This document shows, piece by piece, positions 15,002 to 26,139 of a stretch of DNA of 64,000 bases. The notes under the pieces were generated by a model, which did not search any database, was not told the origin of the DNA, and was given only the letters and a program-made list of their open reading frames with translations. Source of the DNA: Streptomyces sedi (GTDB lineage Bacteria; Actinomycetota; Actinomycetes; Streptomycetales; Streptomycetaceae). The stretch lies in assembly GCF_006335015.1 (NCBI RefSeq), contig NZ_VDGT01000009.1, forward strand, positions 1 to 64,000. The letters are read 5' to 3'. The position numbers and the translations under genes were made by a program. Numbering within the stretch: position 1 is the first letter of the stretch; every line of letters starts with the position of its first letter.

Positions 15002-16168
15002 TCAGCCCCTGAAGTCCTCCGCCGCGAGCAGCGCCGTGTCGGGGTGGTCGGCGAAGATCCCGTCGACGCCGGCCTCGAAGTAGGCGCGGGCGGCGCCGAA
15101 GACGTCGCCGTAGCCGTTGGGGTCCGTGCCGCGCTGGAAGTCGGCGGGCAGGAAGGCGTTCTCGTTGCGCAGCGTGTACGGGTGCACCAGCAGCCCGGCG
15201 CGGTGGGCGTCGGCGACCAGGGACGAGGGCTCGGCGAGCGAGCCGTCGTCGGCGCGCGGGATGACCAGGTCGAGGGTCGGGCCGAGACCGTGCGCGTAGC
15301 CGGCGATCTCGGCGAGTCCCTCGGGGGTGACCAGGTCGGCGACGGTGCGCGGGTCGCCGGACTCGACGAAGTCCCACGGCCGGTCGTCGGCCGCGCCCAG
15401 CAGCACCACGCCCGGCGTGTCGACCAGTTCGGCGAGCCGCTGGACGCTGGTGGGCTCGAAGGACTGGAGGAAGATCGGGGCGTTGGCGCGGTGCAGCCGG
15501 TGCCGGCGCAGCAGCCGGGCCAGCGGCTCCTCCAGACCGAGGCCGAGGGAACGGAAGTAGCTCGGGTGCTTGGTCTCCGTGTACAGCCACACCGGCCGCC
15601 CCCGCTCCCGGCCGCGCTCGGCCGCCCACTCCAGCACCTCATCGAAGGTGGGAACGGTCCAACGGCCGTCGTAGAGCGTGTTGTGGGGACGCTGCTCGGG
15701 GATGCGCTCGGTGGCTCGCAGGGTCTTCAGCTCGGCGAGGGTGAAGTCCTCGGTGAACCAACCCGTCAGCTCGACACCGTCGATGCTCTTCGTGGCGCGG
15801 CGGTCGGCGAACTCCGGGTGGTCGGCGACATCGGTGGTGCCGGTGATGTCGTTCTCGTGGCGGCAGACGAGATGGCCGTCGCGGGTCGGGACGAGGTCCT
15901 GCTCGATGATGTCGGCGCCGAGGTCGAGGCCCAACTGGTAGGAGCCCAGGGTGTGTTCGGGGCGGTAGCCGGAGGCGCCCCGGTGCGCGACGACGGTGGG
16001 TGTCGGCAGCCGGTCGCGCCCGCCGCCGGGGCGGCCGGGGCCGCCGGCCGCCCGGGCGGTGCCGGCGCCCAGCAGTCCCGCCGTGCCGGCGCCGGCCATC
16101 GCCGCGCCGAGCACGGCGCGGCGGCCCGGCCGGCCCCGCTCTGTCTCCGTCACCTGTCGCGCTGCCAT
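15002..16168 (-). CDS. glpQ: Tat-exported glycerophosphoryl diester phosphodiesterase
   Basis: A 388-aa protein; ATG 16168 follows GAGGGAGACGAG. It begins with a twin-arginine signal (GRRAVLGAAMAGAG) and an AAGG-type cleavage zone near residue 40. The catalytic domain opens with VAHRGASGYRPEHT, then DIIEQDLVPTRDGHLVCRHE, the two metal/catalytic His and Glu-Asp motifs of the GDPD family. It probably hydrolyses deacylated phospholipids outside the cell to sn-glycerol-3-phosphate and alcohols. The length is typical of secreted GlpQ (periplasmic type). No glycerol-phosphate transporter is adjacent. Confidence 0.93.
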   Translation of the reverse strand: MAARQVTETERGRPGRRAVLGAAMAGAGTAGLLGAGTARAAGGPGRPGGGRDRLPTPTVVAHRGASGYRPEHTLGSYQLGLDLGADIIEQDLVPTRDGHLVCRHENDITGTTDVADHPEFADRRATKSIDGVELTGWFTEDFTLAELKTLRATERIPEQRPHNTLYDGRWTVPTFDEVLEWAAERGRERGRPVWLYTETKHPSYFRSLGLGLEEPLARLLRRHRLHRANAPIFLQSFEPTSVQRLAELVDTPGVVLLGAADDRPWDFVESGDPRTVADLVTPEGLAEIAGYAHGLGPTLDLVIPRADDGSLAEPSSLVADAHRAGLLVHPYTLRNENAFLPADFQRGTDPNGYGDVFGAARAYFEAGVDGIFADHPDTALLAAEDFRG

Positions 16169-16329
16169 CTCGTCTCCCTCGTCGGTGCTCCACGAAACGT
16201 CGCTCGACCCTAGGGAGCGGGGGTGGTCGTGTCCGGGAAGCGTGGGCGAACTCCAGACGAACCTGCTTGCCGCAGGATGTGAGGACGACAACGGTGCGGG
16301 GCCGCACGGTGCGTTGTCGCCCTCACCCC

Positions 16330-16480
16330 GGTGATGGGTTACCCGCGCAGTTCCCCGCGCCCCTGCACTGCCGGTGGGCGGCTTGGGGGCGCGGGGAACT
16401 GCGCGGTGCATCCGTGGCGGGGGAAAGACGGCCGCGGTGCCCCACCGGCAAGGTGAGTCGTGGGCCGGAGAGGGCCGGCC
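16330..16480. repeat. Single copy of the interspersed hairpin repeat
   Basis: An 18-bp perfect inverted repeat joins 16345-16362 (GCGCAGTTCCCCGCGCCC) to 16387-16404. It is followed by GGTGCATCCGTGGCGG and a tail (CACCGGCAAGGTGAGTCGTG) that also occurs, with small changes, at 26618-26637. It sits between two divergent genes here (glpQ and plsC), unlike the other copies. The rest of the 458-bp gap shows no gene; ACCCTA at 16207-16212 may be a -10 (TAGGGT) for glpQ. Confidence 0.85.
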
Positions 16481-16626
16481 GCCCAGGCCCCCGTGGTGTG
16501 ATGTTCTCCGCACCATGGGGTGAACCCTGTGCGGGAAGACTCCGTGCGCGCGAGTATCGTCCCTATGCGTCACGGTCCCCCGGATCGTGGCGCCCCGCGC
16601 GCGACCATGACCGACCGGAGGGGAAG

Positions 16627-17307
16627 TTGTCCCGTTTCGTTGTACTGAAGGTGCTGCTCGGCCCGCTGCTGAAGCTGCTTCTGCGCCCCCGGGTCGAGGG
16701 GCTGGAGCGGATTCCGGCCAGCGGTCCCGTGATCCTCGCCGGCAACCATCTCACCTTCATCGACTCGGTGATCCTCCCGCTGGTCTGCGAGCGCCAGGTC
16801 TTCTTCATCGGCAAGGACGAGTACGTCAAGGGCCGTTCGCTGAAGGGGCGGCTGATGGCGTGGTTCTTCACCGCCGTCGGGATGATCCCCGTGGACCGCG
16901 ACGGCGGGCGCGGCGGCGTCGCGGCGTTGATGACGGGGCGCCGGGTGCTGGAGCGCGGTGACATGTTCGGGATCTACCCGGAGGGCACCAGGTCGCCCGA
17001 CGGGCGGCTGTACCGGGGCCGGACGGGGATCGCCCGGCTGACGCTGATGACCGGCGCGCCGGTGGTGCCGTTCGCGATGATCGGCACCGACCGGGTGCAG
17101 CCGGGCGGCCGTGGGCTGCCGAAGCTGGGCGCGGGGCGGCGGATCACCGTGCGGTTCGGCGACCCGCTGGACTTCTCCCGGTACGAGGGCATGGACCGGG
17201 ACCGCTATGTGCTGCGGGCCGTGACCGACGAGGTGATGACGGACGTGATGCGGCTCTCCGGTCAGGAGTACGTCGACATGTACGCCACGAAGGCGCGCGC
17301 CGCCTGA
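16627..17307 (+). CDS. plsC: 1-acyl-sn-glycerol-3-phosphate acyltransferase (PlsC family)
   Basis: A 226-aa protein with a TTG start at 16627, chosen because GGAGGGGAAG directly precedes it and the family sequence begins there. It has the acyltransferase box H41-LTFI-D46 and the substrate motif EGTR at 119-122, with a hydrophobic N-terminal helix for membrane contact. It transfers a fatty acyl chain to lysophosphatidate to form phosphatidic acid in phospholipid synthesis. Streptomyces genomes carry several paralogues, so the symbol is generic. Confidence 0.9.
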   Translation: MSRFVVLKVLLGPLLKLLLRPRVEGLERIPASGPVILAGNHLTFIDSVILPLVCERQVFFIGKDEYVKGRSLKGRLMAWFFTAVGMIPVDRDGGRGGVAALMTGRRVLERGDMFGIYPEGTRSPDGRLYRGRTGIARLTLMTGAPVVPFAMIGTDRVQPGGRGLPKLGAGRRITVRFGDPLDFSRYEGMDRDRYVLRAVTDEVMTDVMRLSGQEYVDMYATKARAA

Positions 17308-17341
17308 TCCGTTCGGCCGTGCGCGCCCCGGCGACGACGGT

Positions 17342-18316
17342 TCACCGCCAGGGCAGCGCGGCGCGGGTGCGCCAGTAGGTCTCGGGGGTCTCGACCAGCC
17401 GGGCCAACGAGGTCAGCGGCGCCGGGTCGAGGCTGAGCCCGGCGGCGGCCACGTTGTCGTTCAGCTGGGCGACGGTCGCCGCGCCGGAGAGCACGATCCC
17501 CGCCCACGGCTGGGCCAGCACGGCGGCCAACGCGACCGCGTCGGCGCTGGTCGCGGTCTCCTGGGCGAGCCGCAGCAGTTCGGGCGGCGCCGCCTCGCCG
17601 GCGAGGCGGCCGTTGGCCAGCGCCTCCTTAACGATCACGGTGCGGCCCGCCTCGTGGGCCTCGGCGAGCGCCGGCGCGGCCGAGGGCTCCAGCAGGTTGA
17701 ACGTCGCCTGCACGGTGGTGAAGAGCGGGCGTCCGGCGACCGTGATCTCCAGCGCCGCGCGGATCGCCTCCGCCTGCGCGGGCCCGCTGGTGGAGAGCCC
17801 GACGCTCACGCCGTCCTCGACCAGCCGCGCCAGTCTGGCGTGCACGGCCGGGTCACTCAACGCGGGGCTGGCGGGTGTCACCGAGTGGATCTGGTAGAGG
17901 TCGAGCCGGGCTCCGAGCAGCGCCGTGGTCTCGGCGTGCTGCCGGTCGAGGGTGGCCGCCGAGTGGTCCTTCACCTCGTGGACGTCGGCCTCGGTACGCC
18001 AGTCGGCGGTGTAGGTATAGCCCCACTTGCTGCCGACGACCAGTTCCTTGGCGGCCTCGGCGCGGCTGTCCAGCCAGCCGGCCAGGAACTCCTCCGACCT
18101 GCCGTAGGAGCGCGCCGCGTCGACGTAGCGCACGCCCTGGGTGAACGCGGCGTCCAGCAGCCGGTGGGTGCGTTCCCGCAGCGCCTCGGGGGTGCGTTCG
18201 GCCGGCAGGTCGGCGGCGCGGCCGAGGTTGAGGTAGCCGGGGCGGCCGACGGCGGCGAGCCCGAGCCCGATCCTGGCGGTCGGGGTGGCCTCGGGGTGGA
18301 ACCGTGTGAACGCCAT
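17342..18316 (-). CDS. Aldo/keto reductase
   Basis: A 324-aa protein starting at ATG 18316 (AAAGGGGA upstream). The family is seen in the start region GLGLAAVGRPGYLNLG, the catalytic Asp-Tyr pair in VRYVDAARSYGRSEEFL, a Lys in VVGSKWGY, a His in LYQIHS, and the C-terminal nucleotide-binding region VLSGAATVAQLNDNVAAA. It reduces aldehydes or ketones with NAD(P)H; the substrate is unknown. It is convergent with plsC (34 bp apart). Confidence 0.9.
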   Translation of the reverse strand: MAFTRFHPEATPTARIGLGLAAVGRPGYLNLGRAADLPAERTPEALRERTHRLLDAAFTQGVRYVDAARSYGRSEEFLAGWLDSRAEAAKELVVGSKWGYTYTADWRTEADVHEVKDHSAATLDRQHAETTALLGARLDLYQIHSVTPASPALSDPAVHARLARLVEDGVSVGLSTSGPAQAEAIRAALEITVAGRPLFTTVQATFNLLEPSAAPALAEAHEAGRTVIVKEALANGRLAGEAAPPELLRLAQETATSADAVALAAVLAQPWAGIVLSGAATVAQLNDNVAAAGLSLDPAPLTSLARLVETPETYWRTRAALPWR

Positions 18317-18526
18317 CGCGTCCCCTTTCACGCCTGTTCTCGTGGCTGTTCTCGCGCCCGTCCCGCGCCCGCCGGGCTGCCGCGGGCAGCGGCCCGTTCG
18401 TCGTCGGGCGGATGCTCACCGTACCGGCAGTGTCCCGGCGGCGGCCGTGGCGGCGTCGACGGCGCGAACTACGATGATCGGCCGGTGGCCGCCCGCCGGG
18501 TGGCCTGGCACGACGAGGGAGCACGG

Positions 18527-19534
18527 ATGGCTGACGAGCAGGCTGGACTGGCCGGGCGACCGGTGCGGTGGGGCATCCTCGCGACGGGTGGCATCGCCGA
18601 CAGGTTCGTCTCGGACGTGGCGAAGCTGCCGGACGCCGAGATCGTGGCCGTCGGCTCGCGGACGGCGGAGTCGGCGGAACGGTTCGCCGGGCGGCACGGC
18701 ATCGCCCGCGCGCACGGGAGTTGGGCGGCGCTGGCCGAGGACCCGGGGGTGGACGTCGTCTATGTGGCGACCCCGCACAGCGCGCACGCCGAGCCGGTGC
18801 GGCTGTGTCTGGAGGCCGGCACCCCGGTGCTGTGCGAGAAGCCGTTCACGCTGAACGCGGCGCAGGCGACCGAGCTGGTGGAACTGGCCAGGGAGCGCGG
18901 GGTCTTCCTGATGGAGGCCATGTGGACCTACTGCAGCCCCGTGGTGCGGCGGATGATGGGGGTGATCGCGGAGGGCGCGATCGGCGAGGTGCGGTCGGTC
19001 CACGTGGACTTCGGCTTCGTGGCGCCCACGGACCCGGCGCACCGGCTGCGCGACCCGAAGCTGGGCGGCGGGGCGCTGCTGGACCTGGGGGTGTATCCGG
19101 TGGCGTTCGCGCAGCTGGTGCTGGGCGAGCCGAGCGAGGTGCGGGCCTGGGCGGCGATGTCGGGCGGCACCGACGAGAACACCGGGCTGCTGCTGGGCTA
19201 CGAGTCCGGCGCGGTCGCCGCGTTGACCTGCTCCTTCGTCGCGGACACCGCGCGGACCGCGGTGGTCACCGGCTCGCGGGGCCGGATCGAGGTTCCCCGG
19301 GGCTTTCTGCACCCGGAGAGCTTCGTGCTGCACCGCGCGGGCGCGGACGCGCCCGAGGAGTTCACCGCGCCGGGTCCCGCGGTGAGCTACGCCCACGAGG
19401 CGGCGGAGGTGGGACGGGCGCTGCGGGCCGGCGAGTTGGAGTCGCCGCTGGTCCCGTTGGACGGCACGCTGGCCGTGATGCGCACGCTGGACGCGGCGCG
19501 GCGGGAGATCGGGCTGCGCTACCCGGGCGAGTGA
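18527..19534 (+). CDS. Gfo/Idh/MocA-family oxidoreductase
   Basis: A 335-aa protein; ATG 18527 follows GAGGGAGCACGG. Its N-terminal Rossmann domain starts with WGILATGGIADRF (glycine-rich loop) and contains the conserved CEKPFT with the catalytic Lys. The C-terminal domain opens with GEVRSVHVDFGF. Members oxidise or reduce sugars, inositols or dihydrodiols with NAD(P); this one resembles the trans-dihydrodiol dehydrogenase-like subgroup. It is transcribed divergently from the aldo/keto reductase. Confidence 0.9.
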   Translation: MADEQAGLAGRPVRWGILATGGIADRFVSDVAKLPDAEIVAVGSRTAESAERFAGRHGIARAHGSWAALAEDPGVDVVYVATPHSAHAEPVRLCLEAGTPVLCEKPFTLNAAQATELVELARERGVFLMEAMWTYCSPVVRRMMGVIAEGAIGEVRSVHVDFGFVAPTDPAHRLRDPKLGGGALLDLGVYPVAFAQLVLGEPSEVRAWAAMSGGTDENTGLLLGYESGAVAALTCSFVADTARTAVVTGSRGRIEVPRGFLHPESFVLHRAGADAPEEFTAPGPAVSYAHEAAEVGRALRAGELESPLVPLDGTLAVMRTLDAARREIGLRYPGE

Positions 19535-19543
19535 GGGCGGCGG

Positions 19544-20566
19544 CTACGGCGCCCGGCAGCCCAGGCGTTCCGCCTCCGCCGCCGCGTACGCGTCGAGCAG
19601 CGCCGGCACGTCGATCTCGCGCAGGGACGGGATCCCGAGGTGTCTGCCGCGCGCCATGACCTGGACGGTGGTGTCGCCGCACTCCAGCGCGACCACCGGC
19701 CGGGCCGACAGCTCGCCGTGGGTCCTGAACGGGCCCGCCAGGTGCGGGTCCTCGACGGTCACCAGGCTCAGGACCTGGTCCGGGTCGCCGGGGTCCATCA
19801 CGCCGCAGACCCGGACCGGCCCGCCCGTCGGGCCGAGGATCGTGCGGGGCAGCCCGCCGGGGCGGTGGGCGCCGGTGCCGCAGAACTCCTCGCTGGCGTC
19901 CTCGGGCTCGTCCCACGAGCCCGGCGCGCCGGCGAGCGGGTTCCCCTCGGTGGGGTAACGCCCGTGGCAGTCGTGCCGGTCCAGCGCCGCGTTGGCCACC
20001 AGCAGGGCGGCGCGGGCCAGTTCGCCCGGTTCGGGGTCCGGCCAGTCGCCCTCGGCGCGCACGGAGACCACCCGGCTGTGTGACCTGCCGGGGAGGTCGG
20101 CCGGGCGGCAGTCGGGGGGCAGTTTCAGCCAGGCGGCGGTGGGGCCCGCCAGGCCGTCGGCCGCGCCGGCGTAGGGGACGAGGTCGGGGCGGAGGAAGTC
20201 GCGGGCCCAGGCGCCCTCGATGTCGAAGTCGTCGATCGGGCCGACGGTGACGGCGAGTTGGCGCCCGGAGGTGCCGGCGTCGACCAGCACGCGGCACTGG
20301 GTCCCGGGGGCGTCGAACGGGGTCGCGCCGTGCTCGACGACCGCCGCGTGGCCCTCGTCGCCGAGGAAGCCCGCCAGGTCGTCGGGGGTGAGGGCGTCCC
20401 AGCAGTACGACGCCCGGTCGTCCTGGTCGTCGGCGAGCGCGCCGACCCCGGCGGCGCCGCCGGCTCCGAGCAGCAGGCCGGCGAGCAGGCCGAGCAGGGG
20501 CGCGCGGCGGAGCGCCGGGGAACGGAGGGCGCCGCGCCACCGCGGGCTCGTCACGCGCTCAGGCAT
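19544..20566 (-). CDS. Single-pass membrane or secreted protein, paralogue of the upstream gene
   Basis: A 340-aa protein. A basic N-terminus (RWRGALRSPALRR) precedes one hydrophobic segment at ~23-47; the rest is extracytoplasmic with about eight cysteines (YCWDAL, QCRV, DCRP, DCHG, FCGTG, VCGV, ECGD, GCRAP). The order of motifs (N-terminal CW, a -TILGP-CGV- stretch, an -F-AY/-AAxxxxGC end) parallels the gene upstream, with which it overlaps by 8 bases. No family name was recognised. It ends 9 bp from the convergent oxidoreductase. Confidence 0.7.
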   Translation of the reverse strand: MPERVTSPRWRGALRSPALRRAPLLGLLAGLLLGAGGAAGVGALADDQDDRASYCWDALTPDDLAGFLGDEGHAAVVEHGATPFDAPGTQCRVLVDAGTSGRQLAVTVGPIDDFDIEGAWARDFLRPDLVPYAGAADGLAGPTAAWLKLPPDCRPADLPGRSHSRVVSVRAEGDWPDPEPGELARAALLVANAALDRHDCHGRYPTEGNPLAGAPGSWDEPEDASEEFCGTGAHRPGGLPRTILGPTGGPVRVCGVMDPGDPDQVLSLVTVEDPHLAGPFRTHGELSARPVVALECGDTTVQVMARGRHLGIPSLREIDVPALLDAYAAAEAERLGCRAP

Positions 20567-21764
20567 CGGGGGTCACCTCCCCGCAGCCGCGGTGGGGTGC
20601 CGTGGCCCGCGTGTAGTCGGCGAGGAGCCGGGGGGCGTCGTCCCTCTCGTACGCCGCGAAGAGTGTCCTGGCCGGCTCGGCCTCGTCGCCGCGCGCGCAG
20701 TCGAGGGCGGCGAGGGCCAACGAGCCGCCGTGGACGACCGTCGCGCCGTTCAGCCCCTCCGGGCCTTCCCAGTCGTCGACGGGGCGGGCGCCGAGGCGGT
20801 CGGCGAGGTCCTCCAGCAGGCGGGCGGTGTCGGGTTGGGCCGTGGAGAGCAGCACGGTCGCCGAGGTCGGCGGGCCGAAGGCGAGCCGGTCGCCCGCCCG
20901 CGCGTCGAAGCCGTGGAGGCGCCGCGCGACGGTGCAGACGGCCGTGTCGTCCCCGGCGCCCACGGCCGAGGTCCAGGCGTGGAAGTAGCCCCGCGCGCTG
21001 TTCAACGATTCGGTGGGGCGGCCCTCCTCCGGCAGGTCGGGGTGGCCGCACAGGTGTCGGGCGCCCTCCCGCTCCGTGGGCCGGCCCCCCACGGGGGCGA
21101 TGTCCGTGGACGCGTCGAGCGGCCCGGCGTCCGGGTCGTCCTCCCCGGCCGCGCAGCCCGCCCCCGCCATGCCCCGGCGGGCGACCTCGACCAGCAACCC
21201 GGCCATGTGGGAGGGGCCGTTCGCCGGCCGCGAGCCGTGGGCGGCCTCGTCGCCCCTGTCGGTCCGCTCCTCGCTGTACCGGGTGGTCATGGTGACGACG
21301 GTGGGGGCGCCTTCGGTGTCGCACCGCTCGGGGAGCACCAGCAGCCCGTGCTCGGCGGAGACGCCGCCGGGCAGGCCGTCGGGCAACGGGGCGGCGTCTC
21401 CGCGCAGATGTTCCCGGGCCCAGGTGCCCAGCTCCTCGCGGCCGTCGGGCAGGGTGCCGTAGGAGACCTCCAGCACGTGGCGCCAGGGTTCGTCGCCCTC
21501 GTTCTCCGTCATCGTGACCGCCACCTCGCACCGGCCCTCGGGGTGCTCGGGCGTCGGCGGGGATTCGGAGACGGCGACGTCTCCGCCGGACCAGGGGGAC
21601 TCGACGGCGCCCCAGGCGCCCCAGCAGTCCGCTTCGTCCGACCCCGGCTCGCCGGCCAGCACGACGGCGGTCGCCACGGTGGCGAGCGCCACGGCCACGC
21701 CGCAGCCCCCGTACAGCAGTTTGCGTCCGCGACGAGTCAGCCCCGTCCCCGCTCCCCCGACCAC
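20559..21764 (-). CDS. Single-pass membrane or secreted Cys-containing protein of unknown function
   Basis: A 401-aa protein with GTG start at 21764. One membrane segment at ~15-38 (LYGGCGVAVALATVATAVVL) is followed by an ectodomain with repeated cysteines (DCWGAW, RCEVAV, RCDTEG, GCAAG, LCGHP, VCTVA, DCARG, GCGEV). It is the first gene of a two-gene unit with its apparent paralogue. Both look like duplicated actinobacterial surface proteins; no catalytic motif was seen. Confidence 0.7.
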   Translation of the reverse strand: MVGGAGTGLTRRGRKLLYGGCGVAVALATVATAVVLAGEPGSDEADCWGAWGAVESPWSGGDVAVSESPPTPEHPEGRCEVAVTMTENEGDEPWRHVLEVSYGTLPDGREELGTWAREHLRGDAAPLPDGLPGGVSAEHGLLVLPERCDTEGAPTVVTMTTRYSEERTDRGDEAAHGSRPANGPSHMAGLLVEVARRGMAGAGCAAGEDDPDAGPLDASTDIAPVGGRPTEREGARHLCGHPDLPEEGRPTESLNSARGYFHAWTSAVGAGDDTAVCTVARRLHGFDARAGDRLAFGPPTSATVLLSTAQPDTARLLEDLADRLGARPVDDWEGPEGLNGATVVHGGSLALAALDCARGDEAEPARTLFAAYERDDAPRLLADYTRATAPHRGCGEVTPDA

Positions 21765-21852
21765 GCTGTTCCTCCCCGTCGCGCCGCCTCTCAGTGCGGC
21801 ATCCTACGTGGGTTTTCGCGCGAGTTGGTGGCCGGGGTCCGACGCGCGACAT

Positions 21853-21883
21853 GGGGCCCGATCCCGGGGTGGGATCGGGCCCC
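21853..21883. terminator. Strong hairpin terminator between argH and the membrane-protein pair
   Basis: A 13-bp perfect stem pairs 21853-21865 with 21871-21883 across a GGGGT loop. It lies 26 bp after the argH stop and before the next gene on the same strand. Confidence 0.85.
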
Positions 21884-21908
21884 TGTCATGCGCGAGCGCG
21901 AACGGGTG

Positions 21909-24553
<2,645 letters not shown>

Positions 24554-24640
24554 GGTGTCTCCTTAGGGCAAGCAGTGCGGGTACCGCGCTGGACTTCACA
24601 TGCGCTTCCTCGTGCGCCTCACACGGGGAACTGAGGAATA

Positions 24641-24669
24641 AGTATGCGAGCCTCTGCATGATTCGTCAA
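24641..24669 (-). promoter_or_regulatory. argG promoter overlapping an ArgR-like operator
   Basis: On the minus strand TTGACG (24669-24664), a 17-bp spacer and CATACT (24646-24641) form a good vegetative promoter about 88 bp before the GTG. The palindrome ATGC-N8-GCAT (24644-24659) covers the spacer and -10, where a repressor would block RNA polymerase. It resembles Streptomyces ARG boxes, which are also built from ATGCAT-like half-sites. Confidence 0.6.
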
Positions 24670-25036
24670 ACCTGCTGGTCAACGGAGACCGCACGGGAGC
24701 GCCGGGCCGTTCCCCGGCGGCCCGGCGGCCGGGACGCGGACCGGACGCGGGCGAACTGGGGTACCGCGAAAGGGACTTGGCGGACGCCCCGCGTCACCCC
24801 CGGCACTCGGCGCGTTAACCCACACGGGTAGATCACCGGCCGGCCGTGGACGGCGGGAGGCGGCCGGCCGCCGGCGGGGAACCGCTGGTCAGCTCGGGCG
24901 CGCGTGGGTCACGCCGGCGCGCGCCGCACCGCGCGGCGCGGTCGTGGTGCGGCAGGCACCGTTTTGGTACCGCCCCGCTGCGGCCAAGCTGGACGCGACC
25001 GTTTGCCAGACGATCCGCCTGCGAGGGAGTCCGCCG
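24670..25036. other. Intergenic region between argG and the prenyl synthase
   Basis: Beyond the argG promoter, the divergent gap holds no credible ORF. It is GC-rich with short inverted repeats of CGGC type (24712-24730). It must contain the prenyl synthase promoter, but no convincing hexamer pair was found. Confidence 0.5.
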
Positions 25037-26113
25037 ATGACGACCGTTCCCGACACCCAGGACGAGTGCGACACCGCCCGCGAGGCACTGCGCGAGGCGC
25101 GGGCGCTGCTCGATCCCGAGCTGCGGACCTGGGTGCGCCGGCTACCGCCGCCGGTGGCGCGTGTCGCCTCCTACCACTTCGGCTGGACGGACAGCGCCGG
25201 CCGGCCCGACACGGCGCCGGCGGGCAAGGCGCTGCGGCCGACGCTGGTCTTCGCCGCCGCCGAGGCGGTCGGGGGGCGCTCGCAGGACGCGCTCGCGCCG
25301 GCGGTCGCCGTGGAGCTGACACACAACTTCTCGCTGCTCCACGACGACATCCTCGACGGCGACACCACGCGGCGGCACCGTGCCACCGCCTGGGCGGTCT
25401 TCGGCTCGTCCTCCGCGCTGCTCGCGGGCGACGCGCTGCTCAACCAGGCCGTCCGGGTGCTCACCGACGCGGACGCGCCGGCGCACGCGCTGACCGGCGT
25501 GCGCTGGCTGACCGAGGCCACCACCCAGCTGATCGAGGGCGAACAGGCGGACCTGCACTTCGAGGAACGTTCCCAGGTCTCCCTCGGCGAGTGCCTGCTG
25601 ATGACCGAACGCAAGACCGCCGCGCTGCTGGCCTGCGCCTGCGCGCTCGGCGGCCTCTGGGGCGGCGGCGAGGAACGGGCGGTCGACGCGCTGCGCCGCT
25701 TCGGCCACCACCTGGGCATGGCCTTCCAGTTGACGGACGACCTGCTGGGCATCTGGGGCGATCCCGAGGTCACGGGCAAGCCCGCCGGCGCGGACCTCGC
25801 CAGCCGGAAGAAGTCGCTGCCGGTGGTCGCCGCGCTGGACTCCGGCACCCCGGCGGCGCGACGGCTGGCCGAGCTGTACACCGACGAGGAGTCGACGGAC
25901 GGCGAGGAGTCGACAGACGGCGCGGAGGGCGGCCCGACGGTGGCCGCCCTCGCCGCACTGGTCGAGGAGGCCGGTGGCCGCGCCTGGGCCGAACGCGCCG
26001 CTGCCGAGGAACTCACCCTCGCGGAGGAGGCGCTGGCGTCCCTCCCGACGAGGGGCGAACCCGTCGAACGCCTGCGGTCCCTGGCGGAGATGGCCTGCCA
26101 CAGGACCAGCTGA
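25037..26113 (+). CDS. Polyprenyl (isoprenyl) diphosphate synthase
   Basis: A 358-aa protein; ATG 25037 follows GAGGGAG. The first Asp-rich motif is LLHDDILDGD (DDxxD) with the preceding GKALRPTLV; the second is QLTDDLLGIWGD (DDxxD-like). It condenses isopentenyl diphosphate with allylic diphosphates. An acidic loop before the C-terminal helices contains a duplicated six-codon unit (EESTDG twice). The VASYHFGW segment is like that of family 2 encapsulin cargo prenyltransferases as I remember them, but no shell gene or terpene cyclase is nearby. Chain length cannot be told. Confidence 0.88.
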   Translation: MTTVPDTQDECDTAREALREARALLDPELRTWVRRLPPPVARVASYHFGWTDSAGRPDTAPAGKALRPTLVFAAAEAVGGRSQDALAPAVAVELTHNFSLLHDDILDGDTTRRHRATAWAVFGSSSALLAGDALLNQAVRVLTDADAPAHALTGVRWLTEATTQLIEGEQADLHFEERSQVSLGECLLMTERKTAALLACACALGGLWGGGEERAVDALRRFGHHLGMAFQLTDDLLGIWGDPEVTGKPAGADLASRKKSLPVVAALDSGTPAARRLAELYTDEESTDGEESTDGAEGGPTVAALAALVEEAGGRAWAERAAAEELTLAEEALASLPTRGEPVERLRSLAEMACHRTS

Positions 26114-26139
26114 CGCTGGCGGTCCGGGAGGTCGGGTGC

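Noticed and set aside
14880..15642. Two ~250-codon minus frames over the 3' half of glpQ
   Set aside because: Arg/Pro/Ser-rich out-of-frame shadows of the GDPD gene.
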